Source: Theobroma cacao
Lineage: Eukaryota > Streptophyta > Magnoliopsida > Malvales > Malvaceae
Assembly (NCBI RefSeq): GCF_000208745.1
Contig: NC_030851.1
Span: 27,944,912 to 28,008,911, forward strand
Direction of reading: 5' to 3'
Length of the DNA stretch: 64,000 nt
Part shown: positions 46,704 to 58,015 of the stretch, in pieces
Layout: every line of letters starts with the position of its first letter
How positions within the stretch are numbered: the first letter of the stretch is position 1
Translations under genes and position numbers: made by a program
Notes under the pieces: model-generated
Databases searched by the model: none
What the model saw: only the letters and a program-made list of their open reading frames with translations
What the model was told of the DNA's origin: nothing

Positions 46704-48586
46704 ATGGCAAGATCATCACAAACTAAAGAAATTCTGGAAAAGAAAACGGGTAAACGACCAGTGGAGGAAAGTGGACAAGTTAAATCTCAGAAGAAGAAGA
46801 AGAAGAGTATGTCTACCTTTGAGATCGAGAAATTTGGAAAAAAACAAACCATGAAGGAATACAAAACAGAGAAGAAGAAAGAGAAGGGTAAATCCTCCAA
46901 GAAAGGTAATATTTCGTCCTCCAAATTTAAGAATAAAGCCCATGAAGATAGATTTAAGAAAATAGAAAATGCTTTGATTACATGTGGAAAATTATAGACT
47001 GGAATAGCTTTGATGAAGCCCCTGAAATTCAGGTTGTTTTATCATATTATTTTGAAGAAATGAAACTGAAGGATTTTAGCACTTTTATGAATCGAACCTA
47101 TAATGCTAGTTTGGTGAAAGAATTTTATGCAAGCATAGCATTAGATAAGTATGAACTTGAGGATTCTGATGATTATATTGATGATGGTCTGAATATCTTT
47201 TTAAATGGAAAGGAATTTGTTGTGACTATTGCTAATTTAGGAAATCTGCATAAAATTGAAAGTGAAGATGGTGACTATGAGATGCCTAAAAACTATGATC
47301 CCAATTCTTTGTGGGAGATAATTATATGGAGGAAAGAAAAATATTCATCAAAGAGTAATGCTGGTTTGATTAAAAGTCCATAGATTAGAATTTTGAATTA
47401 CTTTATTACTGCGAATATTCATGAAAAATGTGGCAGTTTTAGCTACATTAGTCTTCAAGACTTATGGCTAATGGAGCATGCCTTCAATGGTACTCCACTT
47501 AATATAGGTAGATTCATGATTGAGAGAATGAGAGGAGTTTGTCAACTGGAAAAAATAAATCTGCCTTATGGAAATATCATTACATCATTGGTACAGAAAA
47601 AGGGGATTTGGAGCTTTAGGTGTGAATTGGATAAAGTGAAGAGCAGGGACCAAACTATTTACCTTGGGAATCTGCCTAAGATGGGGTATAAGCTTAATGG
47701 AGAAAAATTTGTTAAAACCCCCAAGGTCACTCTAGGAGGAGAGTCTTCTCTCTTTGCTCAGTCAGAAGCAACCTCCTCACAGTTCTTAAATGAAATGGTT
47801 TTCAATCTGCTCATGAGAATGGATGGAAAGCTTACTGACCAAGCTATGAGGATACAGAAAATTGAAGAAAAATTGATAGAACTGGAAAATGTGTTCAAGG
47901 AAAAAGGAAAAATGCCTCATAAACTTGCAGCTGCATACACCTCTGCCACTCCACGCTTTGCACCAGCAGGATAGGATGCTAAAGGTTCTGCCTTCCACCT
48001 GAAGTTGATCAACCAAGGAAACCCCCCTCACTTAAGCCACTAAAGGAAGTTAAATCAGAACAAGGTACCCAAGTGCTTTGGATCACTTGGTGAAATTCCT
48101 CCATCCAATCATGAACCTCAACAAGAACAACCTTTTCCTCCCAATTCAGAGGAAGTTTCAATAATGCATATCTTCCACCAAATGGTTAGAGAAAAACAAG
48201 TTGAAAAAGAAGCAGTTAAAGGGAAAGCACAAAAGTCCGTATCTCTAAAAGAATCCCTTGAACCAGCTTCAGTTACAGAGGAACAATTTGGGAAAGGAAA
48301 AGAAAAAGCTACTACTGATCCACAAGCCAAGTCTGAACCGTCTAGTAAAGGCATGAAGATAATGGCAACCAAGACCAAATTCCTCAAGAGACGAAAATCC
48401 TCCAGAATAGTTGAAAAAGCTAGACCATCAACCATCTCTTCTCCTCAAGACCCCTTTGAAATACCTCATAAATCATCCCCTAAACCCTCACCACAGAAAT
48501 CACCTTCAGAACCATCTCTTGAACCTCTTAATGCTTTCTATGGCATTGATGAGTCTACCCCTTCACCCTCTTCAGAAGATGATTGA
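46704..48586 (+). pseudogene. Third ORF of element E, between pol and the 3' LTR
   Basis: It opens MARSSQTKEILEKKTGKRPV with a very Lys-rich N-terminus. A frameshift near 46985 follows, then a globular-looking middle (KEFYASIALDKYELEDSDDY, NYFITANIHEKCGSF, LDLWLMEHAF-like SLQDLWLMEHAFNG, RFMIERMRG) with a stop at 47381. Next are a predicted coiled coil (about 47790-47910) and, after further stops, a Ser/Pro/Lys-rich tail ending SPSSEDD. The middle resembles a plant-specific retroelement domain known from the region after pol (Pfam calls one such family a putative plant transposon protein; from memory). Sireviruses often carry a gene here, sometimes called env-like. I see no clear signal peptide or membrane anchor. 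Function unknown. Confidence 0.8.
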
Positions 48587-49138
48587 GCGTCCTTAGGATT
48601 TGATGATGACAAAAAAGGGGAGAATTATAGTAAAAAGTTTAGGGGAGAACTAGGGGCAATTTAGAAACAAAATAATGACTACTTTTTCTGCTATTTGTCA
48701 GTTGAACATCTGAATTTAACTTTGTGGTTTATGTTATTGTGTTGAAAATGGGATGCTATTAAGCTACTTATATTATTTGTTTGTTGATGGTTAAATCTGT
48801 TCTTGAGCTTGTTTGCTGTTGTTTTGAGATTTGTACTGATATTGGGCTGTTATGATGATAACCAATTTCTGTCAATGATATTGTGAATGGATTATGTTTG
48901 TGAATGTATATGGATGTTAATTATATTATATTTGTTGGATGATAAATGGCATAGATAAAATCTAGTAACAATATGCTATTGACAGACACAGCTGAAATAA
49001 TGATGATATTCTATCAACCAGTCACCTATTGTTGATTACTCTATATGTCAGCATAAATATATTCTGAATGTATAATGTCATTGTTTGTATGACATAAATA
49101 ATAATTTGCTGAAATGAATATGTAAAATAAGCACAAAC

Positions 49139-49274
49139 TAAAGGGGAGCACACATTAAGGGGGAGCACTCACTTAGGGGAGAAATCCTCATTTTTTGTGC
49201 AAAACTAAAAAGATTAAATGGACACTGTACTGTTAATCAAGGAATGTTTTGGCATCATCAAAAAAAGAGGAGAT
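49139..49274 (+). other. Multiple polypurine tracts of element E
   Basis: AAAGGGGAGC (49139), AAGGGGGAGC (49156) and TAGGGGAGAAA (49175) lie 100-135 bp before the LTR, and AAAAAAAGAGGAGA (49259-49272) abuts it. A further AAAAAAGGGGAGAA is at 48611. Repeated purine tracts upstream of the 3' LTR are a described trait of Sireviruses. Confidence 0.7.
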
Positions 49275-50449
49275 TGTTGGCTCCATTAGTTTTTGATGAT
49301 AAATAAAACATTCTCATTCATTTGTGTATGATATTTCTACTTGAGTGTGCAAGACAAGAATTGTATGCCAATGATAAATAAATTATTCCAAGGGACATAT
49401 AAAAAATTATATGTATAAGAAGCCACAATTGATAAACAAAACAGAAGCTCCTTAGTTGAATAATAAAAGGTTAGTCAGCTAAAATTCAAATCAGAAATTA
49501 GCGGGCTCAAGAGTATTGAGAAATAGAAAAGACTTAGTCGACCAATAAATGGGTTAGTCGACTAAGAGCCTACTATGAGAAACTGGGATCAGAAAACAAA
49601 AACAACTTAATCGACTAAGAAGGAAGTTAGTCGACTAAGTGCTCACTGCCAAAATTTGGGATCAGAAAACAGAAACGACTTAGTCGACTAAGAGCGCAGT
49701 TAGTCAACTAAGATCATTTTGTCAGAAATTTTGAATTGAGCACTAGAAGATAGATTAATGGCCAAAACTACCACCAAACTATTTCCAATGGTAAAAAATT
49801 GGCTAACACCTATCAAAGCTGATTTTTTAAGTATTTAAGAAGCTTCCAACGACTAGAAAAGCAATCAAGGCTTCCAAGAACAAAAAGAGCTCAAAAACTA
49901 GCAAAAACTCTCTACATTCTTCTGCACTTCACACCTATCCTTGTAAAAGATTCAAGCACTTTACTTTGTACTACTTAAATCAAGTCAGTGATCATAGGTA
50001 TACCTTTATTTCTCTTCTCCTTGTATGCTTAGAGTGTGCGAAACACTTTAAGGGAATTTATTCAAGCTTGGATTGCTTGATTGAGTGTATAGGTTCTAAC
50101 TTAATTTAGAAAAGTTAGTTGTTGGCTTTTGGTTGATCTCGATAAAAATCATTGTGAAAGGTTTTGGCTAAGCCTGATAAAAGCTATTGTAAAGCTTGGT
50201 GGAAGTTTGTGAATTTCACTGTTTATAGTGATTGGTTTGAAAAATTCTTAATTGAACAATCAAAGTAGTAGATGTAGGTCTTGAATCGAACCGTTATAAA
50301 TTCTTATGTGATTGTCTGCTCTATTTTTTAGTTTTTTATTCTTTTTTAAATCTTTATTTTATCTTACAATTGTTTTCAATTAGAAGTTAATTTTAGTAAG
50401 TACTAAAAAGTGTATTCACCCCCTCTAATATATTTACTTAAGACCAACA
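49275..50449 (+). repeat. 3' LTR of element E
   Basis: Same ends and same length as the 5' LTR. Its palindrome pairs (49532-49712) match the 5' copies except for scattered base changes. Confidence 0.95.
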
Positions 50450-50827
50450 TGTTGTAATGGAATTTGAAAAGATTGAACTGAAAAATAACTCAGAATCGGA
50501 ATAATAAAATTTAAAATTATCCTAATTTGAGGTGAACGAGTATTCGGCAATAACCCGATGCAAGTCATTCTTTGTTTCGGACTGGCGCGTGGTGAAACGA
50601 GGAGGAAAATGGGCGTGGGTCTAAAGCTGGGCGCTTTTGAAAAAGTTGCCTTTCACTGCTTTTCCAGTATTCCGCTTACAAAGTAAGTCGGGACGCTCAC
50701 TTTGCTTTGCTCATAGTAATAACTCTTGCATTTCCCCTTCCAACCAAAGCAAGCAGCTAAACAAGGCCGTTTTCTTTGCTCACTCTTCAATCGTCTCTCG
50801 CTCGCTCTCTCTGGACTCAAAGCAGAG

Positions 50828-53800
50828 ATGGGAGAAGGAAAGGGCTCGACCCTGGTGCACCTTTTGGTGGTGGTCCTTAGCTTGGTGGCATTTGGGTTCG
50901 CCATTGCTGCTGAGAGAAGAAGAAGCGTTGTAAGCCCATTCTTTACCAGCTTCTCCACTTTTCAACTCTTTTCAGCTCAAATAGCTCGTACTGAACTTCT
51001 AATCTTCTCTACTTTTCATCTTTCTTTAGTGGTTGCATTTTGGTTGTCTGATGGTTTGAGCTCACAAGGAAATAAGGCTTTTCTGAGTGTGATATGTAGA
51101 GATCTGTGGGTTTCCGAGTGAATTTTGTTGGGTTTTTGTTATGATGGTTTGCTTTTAAGTTTTGGGTTTTTGCTATTAAATTATGTTTTAGTTTTGAGTA
51201 ATTCTATATGTTATTATATTCTGTTTTCAATTTTTTAGTCGAAGAGCTACCTTTACTATCATTAATTAAGGTAATTGGTTTACTCTTAAAATATGTTTTT
51301 TGTTCTTTCTAGTGATGATATTTTTGTTCATCCCTGTCATGGCCCTGAAAATCAATGTGAACATGTGCCTGATCTAACATAAAATGTTTAAAAGTTAAAT
51401 CCAGTTTTAGCAAAACAGAGAAGCTCCTCCTTGGAGCGTCTCAATTTCCCATTTCTAATCGAATGGGCTAAGTTTTTCCCCCATTGTACCTTATAGTATT
51501 TTGTGCACCAAAAGAATTGTTATTTGTTAATGTCCCCAAGTTGATTTTTTCGTATCAGTAGGCCAGAATCAGATAACTATCTCAATATCTAGGTATTGCA
51601 TGTCGCTGATAACATTTTATAATGGTTACCTTCTTGACCACGAGAACATGGCTTTGCCTACTCAAAAAACACCACATGAAATGGCAGAGGTTAACAGACA
51701 TATATGCCACGTATGCTTAGTTGTATATGGAACCTTGTTTGAATGGAATCGGTATGCATTTTTGATTTGGGGGAATTCCCATGGCGGGTTTCTGCTGTTG
51801 CCTGTAATTGATACAGTATTTGATCTGCCACAGCTGTGACTGCTGTACAAGCACACATGGTGGTAGGCCCTTCTTGGCGAGACATCAGATCGGCAATGTC
51901 TAAGAATAGTAATTGTTTTCTTTGATTTTTATTCCTATAAGCCACCATAGACTAACTTTAAATACTCACCAAAGAGAAGGAAATATAAAATCATTTTTTG
52001 TGCAACTGACACTTTCAGAAAATTAACTTCTTGCTTCTTGAAATTTGTTAACTATAGCATGACTAAGCATATTTAACAAAAAGGTAAATAACAGAATAGC
52101 ACCTCAGTTTACTTGTTCATATTCTACTGAGCTAATAATACTCCAATTCCTTCAAAGAGCCATATGCTTGCTAATATTGACGCAAGATACCAAGAGAAAA
52201 AGCTTGACAATATGAAGTAAGTGGCATATATATGTGAACCTACGTTATCCTAATGTAGATTAGGCTACATTGCTTCTTTCAACCGCATTAGATGCAGTAA
52301 CTGTCCAGCACCTGCATCATACAATTGCTGGGTATGTATAAATTGATACTTTTATAAATTGTGGCTGAATATATATGGTCAGAAACATGTGTATATTTGT
52401 GCTTGGCTAGTTCCAGAGTGATGGGTATTTGATTTAGGCAGAAATATGGTCAGTTTTTTTTAAGGGAATGCCAACTGGAATTGTGAATGGTCTTATGCAC
52501 ATTGATTATGAGGAATCTCTATTTGTGGTTAATATCGAGGGCAGCTTTTTTGTAAGGCTCAAAATTTTTTGTGCATGGTACCTAATGAAGCACACTGATG
52601 GGTACTTGTTTAATAAGTAATTAATTCAACATCATACCAAGGAAAATATACATGCTGACATCTCACATCCTGAATAAAAGAACTAAGTATAAGATTTTCT
52701 GTTGTCTATATCTGTGCACTTAATATGCATTGACTTAATTTATGAACTTAACCTTTGTTTTGCTGCATTACAGGGCACCATAGTTAAAGATGACATATCA
52801 AATACTACATATTGTGTCTACAATTCAGATGTTGCCACTGGCTATGGAGTAGGTGCTTTCTTGTTTCTTCTTTCAGGTGAATCACTGTTGATGGGTGTTA
52901 CGAAGTGCATGTGTTTTGGGAGACCTTTAGCCCCAGGCAGTGATCGAGCTTGGTCCATCATCTATTTTGTTTCATCATGGTAAGAATTTCAGGTTGACAT
53001 AATGCAAAATGTTCATTCATCACTCATTAAAAATAAACAGGAGCTCCTCATATCTGAATGCTTGCTGTCCAATTTTTTGCACGCTCTGTGCTCACTTATT
53101 TTAGTAAAATCCAAGTGATGATGTGTCATACTATTTGCTTCTCTATCATTTGATGAATTGATTTATGTTTGAATCTCATTGATTGTCTTTCATGCTAGGT
53201 TGCCTGTTGTCTATGTTTGTGGCTTTGTGCTCATATGTATCGCTGAGTACAGGGGGCAAGGGTAGTTTATCCCCCGCGCCAAACCCCACCCCCCCCCCCC
53301 CCCTGCCTCTTTAAATTTTTAAAATTTTTATTTTTTTTTACTATATACTTGCTACATTCTCAAGAGTATTCTCTAACTTTTGATAAATTAATTGGTTTAA
53401 TGGTGCTCAAAGTTAGACACCATCTTCCATCCTTTCAAATTAAGGGGTCTAGGACTTAAAGCTTATAATATAAGTTTTATTGGTCTTTGATCATCTTCAT
53501 TCTTAGTTCTCATTTAAGGAATCAAATGGTATTATAGTTGAATAAATTATTTTTGATTTGATGTATAAAACATATAATCTGATCATGAATGATCATATAT
53601 AATTGTATTCCAATAGTTATTTTACATTATGCTTGTTGTGTAACAGGTATTGATGTTAGTGATCATGATATATGATTTGTCAGGGGACAATTGTTTGTAA
53701 TTTTGTCCCTCTCTCAATGTTATATGGTATTGTTTATATGGAGTCCTCTTCGTCTTTGGCCCTCCAAACAAAACTTGGCTGGCTCTGCCCCTAGCCTGAA

Positions 53801-54205
53801 TAGACTGAAATTTAAATTGTCACTATTTGCCTTGTGCATATCCTGTTTGTTTTGAGAAGGCTATTGTTGGTGCTACATAGAACACTTTTGGAGATATCTT
53901 TTCTCCCGTCTAATTCTTCATGGACTTGCATTTGCAGGTTGACTTTCTTGGTTGCAGAAGCATGTCTAATTGCCGGTGCAACAAGGAATGCTTACCACAC
54001 CAAGTATCGAGGAATGATTTATGCCCAGAATTTCTCCTGTGAAACATTGAGGAAAGGTGTCTTTGTTGCAGGAGCAGTATTTGTAGTTGCAACAATGATT
54101 CTCAACGTATACTACTACATGTATGTTACCAAGGCAACCACAGCAGCGCCTGCTCACAAGGCAAATCGTGCAAGTTCAACCATTGGGATGACTGGTTATG
54201 CATAA
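50828..54205 (+). CDS. DUF1218 four-helix membrane protein, 191 aa, three exons
   Basis: Exons 50828-50929, 52774-52979 and 53938-54205 join in frame, with GT..AG introns of 1844 and 958 bp; the codon TGG is split across intron 2. The protein starts MGEGKGSTLVHLLVVVLSLV, a first membrane helix or signal anchor, with AFGFAIAAERRRS after it. The DUF1218 core follows: YCVYNSDVATGYGVGAFLF, a second helix; CFGRPLAPGSDRAWS, then a third helix (LVAEACLIAGATRNAYHTKY); and SCETLRKGVFVAGAVFVVA with a fourth helix. Conserved Cys residues (YCVY, KCMCFG, AEACL, SCET) are present. Length is normal for the family. Plant relatives act at the endomembrane or plasma membrane; some are linked to lignin content (MWL1/2) or leaf symmetry (DEAL). 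The exact subgroup and role here are not known. All exons are intact. It lies 0.4 kb downstream of element E. Confidence 0.92.
53253..53792. mobile_element. Possible hAT-like relic in intron 2 of the DUF1218 gene
   Basis: The left end is CAGGGGGCAAGGG and a 16-17 base C run follows near 53288. The right end is TTGGCTGGCTCTGCCCCTA, close to the complement of a CAGGGGCAGAGCC-type terminus often seen in plant hAT elements. Termini match only loosely and no target duplication is clear. It does not touch the splice sites. Confidence 0.4.
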
Positions 54206-54215
54206 ATTTTAAATT

Positions 54216-54221
54216 AATAAA
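54216..54221 (+). terminator. Polyadenylation signal of the DUF1218 gene
   Basis: AATAAA 11 bases after the stop codon. It is rather close, so other near-upstream elements further on (such as ATTAAAAAAC near 54281) may also be used. Confidence 0.45.
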
Positions 54222-56443
54222 TGACAGACCAGGTGTAGATGAGTTTTGCTTCTTGTTTCCATGTAATTTGATTGCCATTGTATTAAAAAACTATATTGAT
54301 ATGCTAGTGCTTTATCTAGTGACATTATAGCGTAGTTATGAATGTTCAGTGTCAATTGAAGGGCGGATGAAGATATAAATTTGTTGAGAACACTGTGGTC
54401 AGATCAAAGACACCGAGTATGCATTGTCATGAGCCTGGCCTTGACCTTGGATGCCAGCCACCCCTCTTGGCCAAGTGATAATCGACTAGAATGTTCACAT
54501 GAACAATATTTGCAACTTGCTTCGTTCTGAGATAAACGAGTAGGATGTTCAGTCTCTCAAGTCTCAAGTGTATGGCGTCTCACAGGAGTAGTACGAGTAA
54601 ATAAGTGGCTGCGGATGAAACATTGACTATCAAGGTGGATGAACTTGTCATTCAATACAACTTTTTGTTAGTAATGAAAGGATGGTATCCCTTATCAAAT
54701 CGATCAAGTTATTAATTGAGGCAACTTCTAATTGGTAAGGATAGGATCGGTCTCCATAATCATTTTCAGACTAAGTTAGCACTACCCTGTACTACAGTTA
54801 GTACGACGGTGTTCTGATCCAAGCACGCGGTGCCTATGGGTGGTCAAAGTATAGACTGGCCTTCCATGACAAATTTGCGTCCCCTAAATTATTACAGGCA
54901 ACTCTGGTTTGGGGTCATATTCATAGGTCATTTCCTTATTTCCTCTTGACGAAGTGAAATGACAATTCATGTCGTTGATTTATTAGACCAAGTTTTTAAG
55001 AGCCATACTTCATGTCTGAGACAGATGCCTGCTGTCAATCTGTTCCATACCCGTGTAGATCTTTCATTGATTCTTATCTGGCAGTACTCTCATCTTGTAT
55101 TCAACACAAAAGGTAAAGAAAAAAAATTTTGCCGTGATTTTTGTCTTCAATGTTATTTCTTATCTTTTGCACGCAAAAACACTTGGATACAGGAGTGTGT
55201 AAGGATTGGTTAAAATTAATTTAATTTATTTAATTAATAAAATTTGATTGAAGTAATTAATTGAGTTTAAAAAGTTGATTAAGTGGGTTAAATAGATTCA
55301 ATTAGCAAATTAATCGGTTGTAAAATTAGTAAAAGAAAAATCCGAAGTATGGAAATTAAACCCACACCACCTTGCTAAATAACAAGCACTTTATTAACTA
55401 AGCTAAGACAGCTTGCTTTGCTTAAATTTACGATTATTTATCTATTATATTGTAATATAATAGTGTCTACAAATTTATTAACCACACCAAGTTTAGTTTT
55501 AAAAGAATTTTATGATATTTTAATAACATAAATGAGCAAATTCATGGAAAAAAAGAAAGCCGAATGGCCTCCCCTGACATATATTAGATACACCTTGATA
55601 TATCGAAATCTAATTGCCTTTCTAGCCATATAAGAAATCATTTTGTCGACAATACTGCTCATTTTAATTTTTTAATTTTCTTACATTCATTAAGTTTAAA
55701 ATTATTAACTTTCTAAACCCTAAATTAGATTAAATAAAAAACAAATCAAATTTGTACTTGTAGACAATCTTGTAATTAAAGTGTTGATGAAAATTATGAA
55801 TCGACTTCTAAAAATAATCAAAATAGTTTTTTGTGTCACTTTTATCTCCAATTTCTTCTTTTGTTATGAATAAATAAGTTGAATAGTTGATTGTTAGTTT
55901 AATTGATATTTATTCTTTCCTTATAATAATAATAATAATAATAATATTCTACTACCACTACCATTTCTTTTGAAAATTTTAAGATAGGTAACTGAACAAT
56001 AAAAAAAATAATAATGAAATTAAAAGCAAACCCTAAACTCAAGACAATGTTAATCTTTTGCTCAATTTAGATATTGAAAATAAAACGTTTGATGAAAAAG
56101 GTAGTAGTACAGACTTTCATTAATCTTTATAATAATTTGAAAAATTAAGAACCACAAATAAGAGTTTTAGTCTTTAATTTGGAGGCTAAAGACCAGAACT
56201 TAATATGCTTAAGTAAGTATATACAAATTGCATCTTCATCGTATATATTAGCATAAAAAGTTAACAACTCTAAAAACAAATTTAATTCATCATATCAAAT
56301 TACTGATTATAAATAAAAAATCAATACTAAAATATTAAATTAATATAGATAATTTAAATAATTAAATGATGGTCAATGTATCTATATCATTACATGGATA
56401 AGCCATTAAATATTGATATAACATGTATAAACATATTAATAAA
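54222..56443. other. Intergenic DNA, no gene seen
   Basis: 54.2-55.2 kb is mixed-composition host-like DNA; the 84-codon frame at 54959-55213 has no family features. From 55.2 kb it is very AT-rich with a (TAA)n microsatellite at 55922-55946. A stretch near 55340-55430 (CCCACACCACCTTGC and TAAGCTAAGACAGCTTGC) looks like a decayed repeat. Confidence 0.5.
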
Positions 56444-58015
56444 TGTTAGCTTTACCTTAATTTTGAAATGACAAAATTGATTAATCTAAATATACTTTGA
56501 AAATGGTTAGAAAATGTTTTAAAACTTGAAGAAAATCCTCAAAAGTTTTGAAGTCAATTATGCAAAGAAATATCTTTTAGACAAACTCAAACTCTAAATT
56601 ACTAGCCTTAAGAATCGACCTTTTGAAAGAAAAGAATCAATTCTCAACTATATAGAAAGCAAAATCTATTTTTCTTCTTATAGGAAGAATTGATTCTCTA
56701 AAAAGAAAAAGTCAATTCTAGAAAGTGTAGAAGTTATTGGAAAAAAGAAGAATCGACAACTTAGAGAGGGAGAATTGATTTTAGAGAAATAAAGAGCAAA
56801 CTGATGAAGTTCAAGCATGAAAGAATTGATTCTCCATGACGTAGATAATAGTTCCAAGTAGAGGATGAGTCAACAAAGAAGAATCAATTCTCAGAGAAGT
56901 AGATGTCAATTCCTAAAGCTCCAAAGAAAAAAATCACAAACTTGGAGAAAAAGAAATAAATGGGTGAATGGATAAGAATGGAACGTCAAAAACCATTTTC
57001 AAATTTAAAATTTGGTGCTTGACTATAGAGAAGAATCGACACCTAGTGAAAAAGAAGGTCGATTCTTAGGAAAACTAGAAAGGTGCAAGCTTTGAATCAA
57101 GCTAAGAAAAATTTACACCCTGAAAATAAAAAATCGATTCTCAAGAAACAAAAAGTTCTAGACTTTAAGGTGACATAGAAGAATCAACACCTTAGGCACA
57201 AGAAGTAAGTTAAGTCAACCATCAGACTAAAGTTGATATCGATTCTCAATATGGAAGAATCAATTCTTCAAGTACGATAGACTTGATCCAGCTGGCCAAA
57301 ATATTTAAAAACTCATTTCAAATTTACCCCAATGGGTAAATTCTTTCAAGGCCTCTAAATACCTGTTGGAAATGCATATCAAGGGTAAGAAAAGGGCACG
57401 AAGAGAGCAACAAGAGAAAAAGAAGAAAACAAAGAAAGAGCAAAATGCAAGAAAAGTTGAAAAATCTTATCTTTCATTTGAAAAAAAGCAGATATCACAG
57501 CAATATCATTACTTTCTTCATCTTCATAATCCTCTGAGCTAAAACATTCCTTTATCAGTCCTTACCACTTAGAAATCTCTCATCGTTTTGCACTTAAATT
57601 ACTTACTAGCCTTGTTAGAGGTATTAAGCTTCATATACTTCCTAGAATTCATTGTTGTTGGTTATAACTCACGTAAAAGGTAGTGTTAAAGGTTATACCT
57701 CCTCTTGAAAAGGTAGTGTTTGGTTATACCTTTATTGAAAAGGTAGAAAGGTTGTGCTTAATCTTTAAAAGACATTTATTTTTAAAAGTTGTGCTTGATC
57801 TTAAAAAGGAAGTGACTTTTGTAGAGGTTGTGCTTGATTCTTGAAAGGCAGTGGCTTGCAAAGGTTGTGTTTTAACTTGTGTTAAAAAGGCAGTTGATAG
57901 TGGATTTGAACTCCTTGTGCTATCAAGGGAGAGGACATAGGTATCAAAGACTAAACCTCTATTAAAACTTGGCTAAGTACTCTTTACTTTTTGCATTTTC
58001 TTTACTTAGCTCTAT
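56444..58015 (+). mobile_element. Sirevirus-like LTR H, cut by element F
   Basis: Starts TGTTAGCTTT. It contains many AGAATCGATTCT-type palindromes (56611-57268), a GGTTATACC...AAAAGGTAG tandem array (57655-57750), TTGTGCTTGATC-type repeats (57750-57880) and GGGAGAGGACATAGG with AAACCTCTATTAAAA near 57930. The order is the same as in LTRs A, B, C, E and G. It stops at 58015, where the minus-strand element F begins. Confidence 0.78.
56611..57268. repeat. Array of AGAATCGATTCT-type palindromes
   Basis: About 18 half or full copies of GAATCGATTC in pairs, for example AAGAATCGACC/AATCAATTCTC (56610, 56636), GAATTGATTCTC (56687), GAATCAATTCTC (56881), AGGTCGATTCTT (57057), AAATCGATTCTC (57130) and ATATCGATTCTC (57237). 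TTGA and TCAA variants are frequent. Confidence 0.82.

Larger units (their letters stand above)
40277..50449 (+). mobile_element. Complete, decayed Sirevirus-like Copia element E
   Basis: Two LTRs of 1175 bp each (40277-41451 and 49275-50449) flank a primer site, gag, pol in Copia order (protease, integrase, reverse transcriptase, RNase H) and a third ORF. LTR differences counted by eye over the first 540 bp are roughly 8 percent, so the insertion is old. The left target is TGTAA (40272-40276). On the right TGTAA is at 50453-50457, after three extra bases TGT. Many in-frame stops and at least two frameshifts make it non-functional on its own. A long coiled-coil gag and a gene after pol are marks of the Sirevirus lineage. 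Confidence 0.93.

Noticed and set aside
54959..55213. 84-codon frame downstream of the DUF1218 gene
   Set aside because: No domain, and it drifts into AT-rich DNA; not supported as a gene.
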